From: Kofleriaceae bacterium
GTDB lineage: Bacteria; Myxococcota_A; Polyangia; Haliangiales; Haliangiaceae
DNA: 64,000 nucleotides
Assembly (NCBI GenBank): GCA_020633495.1
Contig: JACKDR010000022.1
Location: forward strand, 80,357 to 144,356
Reading direction: 5' to 3'
In this document: positions 61,087-64,000 of the stretch, piece by piece
Layout: every line of letters starts with the position of its first letter
How positions within the stretch are numbered: the first letter of the stretch is position 1
Program-made: the position numbers and the translations under genes
The notes under the pieces: generated by a model
The model's input: the letters and a program-made list of their open reading frames with translations, nothing else
What the model was told of the DNA's origin: nothing
Databases searched by the model: none

Positions 61087-62877
61087 CTAGCGGGGCAGGA
61101 CCAGCCGGACCACGCCGCTGTCGTCGCTGCGGCCCGAGCCCAGGAAGGTGGCCGGGGCGACGCAGTTGGCCGGGGCCTCGGCGGCGCTGCACAGGCTCTG
61201 GTCGCCCAGGGCGTAGACCCGGGCCTCGGCGCCGACCACCGGGCTGCCGTCCGGCGCCTGCATCAGGCCGCGGACGTAGGCGGCGGCGGGGGCCCAGCGG
61301 TCCTCGAGATCGGTGCCGGGCGCGGCGCCGTCGACGTTGGAGATGGTCCAGCGCGGGATCAGCGCCAGCTCGGGCGGGGCGCAGTCGAGGTCGTAGGTGG
61401 CGGCCAGGCCGGCGATCGTCGGGTCGAGCCACAGCACGAACGAGCCGTCGGGCTGGGTCACCGCGGTCGGCGCGTCGAGCTCCGACAGGATGCGGAGCGT
61501 GTCGGAGTCCAGGCTCCACTTGAACGCCAGCGACGGCTTGGCGGTGACGGTGACGCCGGCCGCGGGGGCGCCGGTCTCGTCGCGCAGCACGCCGGTGACG
61601 ACGCTGCGGGCGCCGAGATCGATCCGGCCGACGACGCCGCCGGTGGTGCCGACCGACAGCGCCGCGCTCCACACCGACGCCGCCGGGGTGTCGGCGGGCG
61701 GCGTGACCCGGACCTGGTAGCTGCGCGACGCGGTCTGCGCGCCGGGCAGGACGTCGGCCTCGATGTTGCCGCTGGCGTCGGTGTACGTGTCGACCGTGTA
61801 GATCGCCTCGACGTTGGAGAACGGATCGATCGGGTCGGCGAGGTAGGTGGTCAGCTTGACCCGGGCGTCGGCCACCGGCACCGCGCTGCCGGTGGTGTCG
61901 CTGGCGTAGACCGGCACGGTGATGTGGGTCGGGGCCGGGAAGGTGGGCATGTGCAGCTCGCCGAGGTCGCTCTCGAGCGAGGTTCGGTCGTGGGCGACCA
62001 GCGTCGGCATGACCTGGCCGGCCGGCGGCGTCGCGACGACGTCGAAGACGTCGAGCGCGTCGGCGCCCAGCACGAGGACGAAGCCGCCGTCGTCGCCGCT
62101 GATCGCGATCGTCGAGACCCGCTCGAGCGGCCGCAGCGGATCGAAGCGGCCCAGCGCCGCGACCTTCATGCCGGCGATGCCCTGGCCGGTGGCGTCGACG
62201 ACCTTGCCGTGGATCGCGCGCAGGCCGTCGCCGGTGAGCAGCGTGGTCAGCGCGTCGCCGAGGTCGTTGCGCCCGACCTCGCGGCGCAGCGGCGGCACCA
62301 GCTCGGCCGGGGTCGGCCCGCCGGCGACGATGGGCGTCTGGTCCGAGGGCACGATCGTGAGCTGGTAGGGCGCGTCGCCGCTGTCGAGCGGCGGCAGCGC
62401 GATCGTGAACGAGTCGCCGCCGTCGCCGGCGCTCGCCGACGACTGCGTGGTCGCCAGGTAGTCGGGGCCGCCGGCGATGCTCGACACCCGCCGGACCTGG
62501 ATCGTCGCGGCGATCGTGAGGCCGCCCGGGCACTGGCCACACTCGGCCTCGATCCGGCCGTGCAGCGTCACCGGCGCCTCGAGCGCCAGCTCGTTCATCC
62601 AGCCGTCGTCGCGGACGTCGATCCGGGTCAGCTCGGTGGGCGCGAGATCGCCGCGGCCGGCCGGCGGGCCGAGGATCGCCGCGAGGTCGGCCTGCGGCGG
62701 GTCGCCCCAGCACACGCCCTCGTCGCAGACCTCGCCGCGGCTCTCGTTGCAGTCCGAGGTCTGCTCGCACTGGACCGGGGCGTCGGGCGCGCCGATGAGA
62801 TCGAGGCAGCCGCCGGCGAGCGCCGCGGCGGCGCCGGTGGCGAACAGGACGAGCGAGGTGCGGATGGCGTACTTCAC
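61087..62877 (-). CDS. Lipoprotein with carboxypeptidase-regulatory-like repeats
   Basis: 596 residues. The lipobox ALAGGC (Cys24) is followed by a short Cys-rich stretch (CEQTSDCNESRGEVCDEGVC). Several beta-sandwich modules of the carboxypeptidase-regulatory (transthyretin-like) type come next: HGKVVDATGQGIAGMKVAAL, VTGVLRDETGAPAAGVTV and VRGLMQAPDGSPVVGAEARV. It is presumably an envelope or surface protein; no enzyme domain is visible. It follows the smaller lipoprotein gene by 24 nt and is probably in the same transcript. Confidence 0.85.
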   Translation of the reverse strand: MKYAIRTSLVLFATGAAAALAGGCLDLIGAPDAPVQCEQTSDCNESRGEVCDEGVCWGDPPQADLAAILGPPAGRGDLAPTELTRIDVRDDGWMNELALEAPVTLHGRIEAECGQCPGGLTIAATIQVRRVSSIAGGPDYLATTQSSASAGDGGDSFTIALPPLDSGDAPYQLTIVPSDQTPIVAGGPTPAELVPPLRREVGRNDLGDALTTLLTGDGLRAIHGKVVDATGQGIAGMKVAALGRFDPLRPLERVSTIAISGDDGGFVLVLGADALDVFDVVATPPAGQVMPTLVAHDRTSLESDLGELHMPTFPAPTHITVPVYASDTTGSAVPVADARVKLTTYLADPIDPFSNVEAIYTVDTYTDASGNIEADVLPGAQTASRSYQVRVTPPADTPAASVWSAALSVGTTGGVVGRIDLGARSVVTGVLRDETGAPAAGVTVTAKPSLAFKWSLDSDTLRILSELDAPTAVTQPDGSFVLWLDPTIAGLAATYDLDCAPPELALIPRWTISNVDGAAPGTDLEDRWAPAAAYVRGLMQAPDGSPVVGAEARVYALGDQSLCSAAEAPANCVAPATFLGSGRSDDSGVVRLVLPR

Positions 62878-62901
62878 GATGACGGGTTCACTTCGGGGCG
62901 C

Positions 62902-63519
62902 CTACGGCTGGACGCTGACGCAGACGAGATCGAGGGTCCAGGTGCTGACCAGGCCGGGGGGCTCGACGTCGCGGTGGCTGACGCTGCCCTCGACGACGTC
63001 GCGATCGCTGACGTCGGCCTCGAGCCGGTGGGTCGAGCCGACGTCGGACTCCAGGCACAGCGGCGCCGACCGGCACGCCGCGGTGCGGGTCGTGCTCTGC
63101 TCGACCGACGGCTCGGCGTGGCACTCGCTGCGCGCGCCGAGCGGCGCGGCCGGGTCGTAGTCGACGTAGAGCCGGACGTAGAGGGTGTCGGCGACGTCGA
63201 CGTCGTAGAGCTGGAAGCTGAGCTCGCCGGTGGTGTCGAGGACGTTGACCGTGACGGTGCCGGGCGGCCGCAGCGGCTGGGCGGCGGTGTCCGAGGCCGC
63301 GACGATGATCGGCGGCGCGTTGGGGCCGGCGTCGGGCTGGTCGAGCGACAGCGGCGGGGGCACCACGCAGGCGACCACGAGCAGCGCGCCGAGCAGGACA
63401 GCGGAGGCCAGGAACACGACCAGGAGTCCATGCACGCAGCGCGCCACGAGCGAATGCGCATGGGATTGCGATGGCTTGCGCGCCGAATCGACCTCGGGAG
63501 CGCGGCGGGACCCCGACAT
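62902..63519 (-). CDS. Small membrane-anchored or lipoprotein-like protein
   Basis: 205 residues from ATG 63517-63519; starts up to 63585 are possible. A hydrophobic segment (GLLVVFLASAVLLGALLVVA) is followed by CVVPPPLSL, so the Cys may be lipidated although the lipobox (LVVAC) is imperfect. The rest is a beta-rich domain (VTVNVLDTTGELSFQLYDVD) with four further cysteines. No family recognised. Position suggests it works with the larger lipoprotein downstream. Confidence 0.7.
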   Translation of the reverse strand: MSGSRRAPEVDSARKPSQSHAHSLVARCVHGLLVVFLASAVLLGALLVVACVVPPPLSLDQPDAGPNAPPIIVAASDTAAQPLRPPGTVTVNVLDTTGELSFQLYDVDVADTLYVRLYVDYDPAAPLGARSECHAEPSVEQSTTRTAACRSAPLCLESDVGSTHRLEADVSDRDVVEGSVSHRDVEPPGLVSTWTLDLVCVSVQP

Positions 63520-63581
63520 CGAAGTCACATCATGGCTACCGCAACCTGTGTGCGGGGCCACGTTCGGGGATCGGCCCCGGG

Positions 63582-64000
63582 TCACTCGGCACCCTCCTCG
63601 TCGAACCCGGGCGGGCCGCCGGCCTCCTTCTCGAGGTGGCGGAAGATGGTCCGGGGGTCGACGCCGAGGTCGCGCGCGGTCTTGGTCCGGTTGCCGTTGT
63701 TGAGGGCGAGGACCTCGTTGATGTACTCGCGCTGGTAGCGATCCTTGGCGTCGGCCAGGGTCATGATCTGCGGCATCGTGTCGGGCGTGAGGCCCATGTC
63801 GTCGGGGCCGATCACCGTCGACTCGGCGAGCACGACCGCCTTCTTGATGCGGTTCTCGAGCTCGCGGATGTTGCCGGGCCAGTTGTACTTGCGGATCGCG
63901 ACCGTGGCGTTGGGCGAGAAGCCCTTCACCTTGGCGTCGAACTCGCGGGCGTACCGCGACAAGAGGTAGCGCGCGATCACCAGGACGTCCTCGCCGCGGT
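63582..64000 (-). CDS. Sigma54-dependent activator, C-terminal part (5' end outside window)
   Basis: The visible 139 residues begin in the AAA+ lid (RGEDVLVIARYLLSRYARE) and include YNWPGNIRELENRIKKAVVL, the conserved end of the sigma54-interaction domain. A Fis-type helix-turn-helix follows (GNRTKTARDLGVDPRTIFRH) and the tail is acidic. The AAA+ core and sensor lie beyond base 64000. A 62-bp gap separates it from the small lipoprotein gene, which it could regulate; that is positional inference. Confidence 0.92.
   Translation of the reverse strand, partial: RGEDVLVIARYLLSRYAREFDAKVKGFSPNATVAIRKYNWPGNIRELENRIKKAVVLAESTVIGPDDMGLTPDTMPQIMTLADAKDRYQREYINEVLALNNGNRTKTARDLGVDPRTIFRHLEKEAGGPPGFDEEGAE

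Noticed and set aside
60914..62770. A 618-codon minus-strand frame overlapping the regulatory-repeat lipoprotein
   Set aside because: Composition is Arg/Pro-rich and structureless. The alternative frame 61087-62877 has a lipobox and recognisable modules.

Overview
The window is chromosomal DNA of very high G+C content (clearly above 70% by eye). Coding density is high, GTG starts are frequent, and adjacent genes often overlap by four bases (ATGA or GTGA). Gene content points to a myxobacterium, with a Kofleriaceae/Haliangium-type organism as my best guess. The reasons are a Ser/Thr kinase coupled to a sigma54 activator, FHA, HEAT and Sel1 proteins, many Cys-rich or Gly-rich lipoproteins, a MopE-type metal motif, a sigma54 activator tail at the right edge and a GAAC-N4-GTTC SOS box. 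No rRNA, tRNA, CRISPR array or intact insertion sequence was seen.

Layout. 1-7.2 kb: HEAT-repeat protein, metallophosphatase, AsmA-like/GT51 transglycosylase and Ddl. 7.3-11.3 kb: a histone-H1-like/HARE-HTH/Mrr-like fusion, LipB and an ATP-grasp/GNAT pair. 11.3-18.5 kb: sigma54 activator, a frame-disrupted Ser/Thr kinase-ATPase and a tail-anchored coiled-coil protein. 18.5-21.7 kb: Era, Der and an orphan gpV/VgrG-like spike. 21.8-29.4 kb: an envelope module (alkaline-phosphatase-fold enzyme, GT2 glycosyltransferase, polytopic membrane protein, Sel1 lipoprotein, outer-membrane-type protein). 29.4-30.2 kb: a non-coding stretch with DnaA-box-like sites. 30.2-35.2 kb: a glycogen operon (DUF937-like gene, glgC, glgA, membrane phosphatase-like gene). 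35.2-39.8 kb: a lipoprotein with a clan-CD-like His/Cys pair, orn, an FMN glutamate-synthase-like protein and an FKBP.

40-47.9 kb is the most striking locus: a minus-strand run of about a dozen tightly packed genes for sulfur trafficking and cysteine synthesis. It encodes a ThiS/CysO-type carrier ending Gly-Gly-Arg, one good and one degenerate E1-like protein, CysK- and CysM-like cysteine synthases, a JAMM protease, a DsrE/DsrF/DsrH-like trio, a TusA-like protein and LarE. A double-zinc-ribbon acidic protein and an FHA protein head the run. Together they suggest a protein-thiocarboxylate cysteine pathway linked to a persulfide relay.

48-64 kb: collagen-like lipoprotein, efp-epmA operon, an HNH endonuclease gene flanked by imperfect direct repeats, a repeat-rich stretch of about 1.2 kb with a 35-codon membrane-peptide gene, uvrA under a probable LexA box, a DECD-box RNA helicase with an Arg/Asp-rich repeat tail, two lipoprotein genes and the 3' end of a sigma54 activator gene.

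Two window-wide observations matter. Six genes show apparent frameshifts, always in GC-rich runs or repeats, so residual sequencing indels are likely. Many genes have a TANNNT-like -10 element ending only 6-11 nt before the start codon, predicting leaderless or near-leaderless mRNAs.
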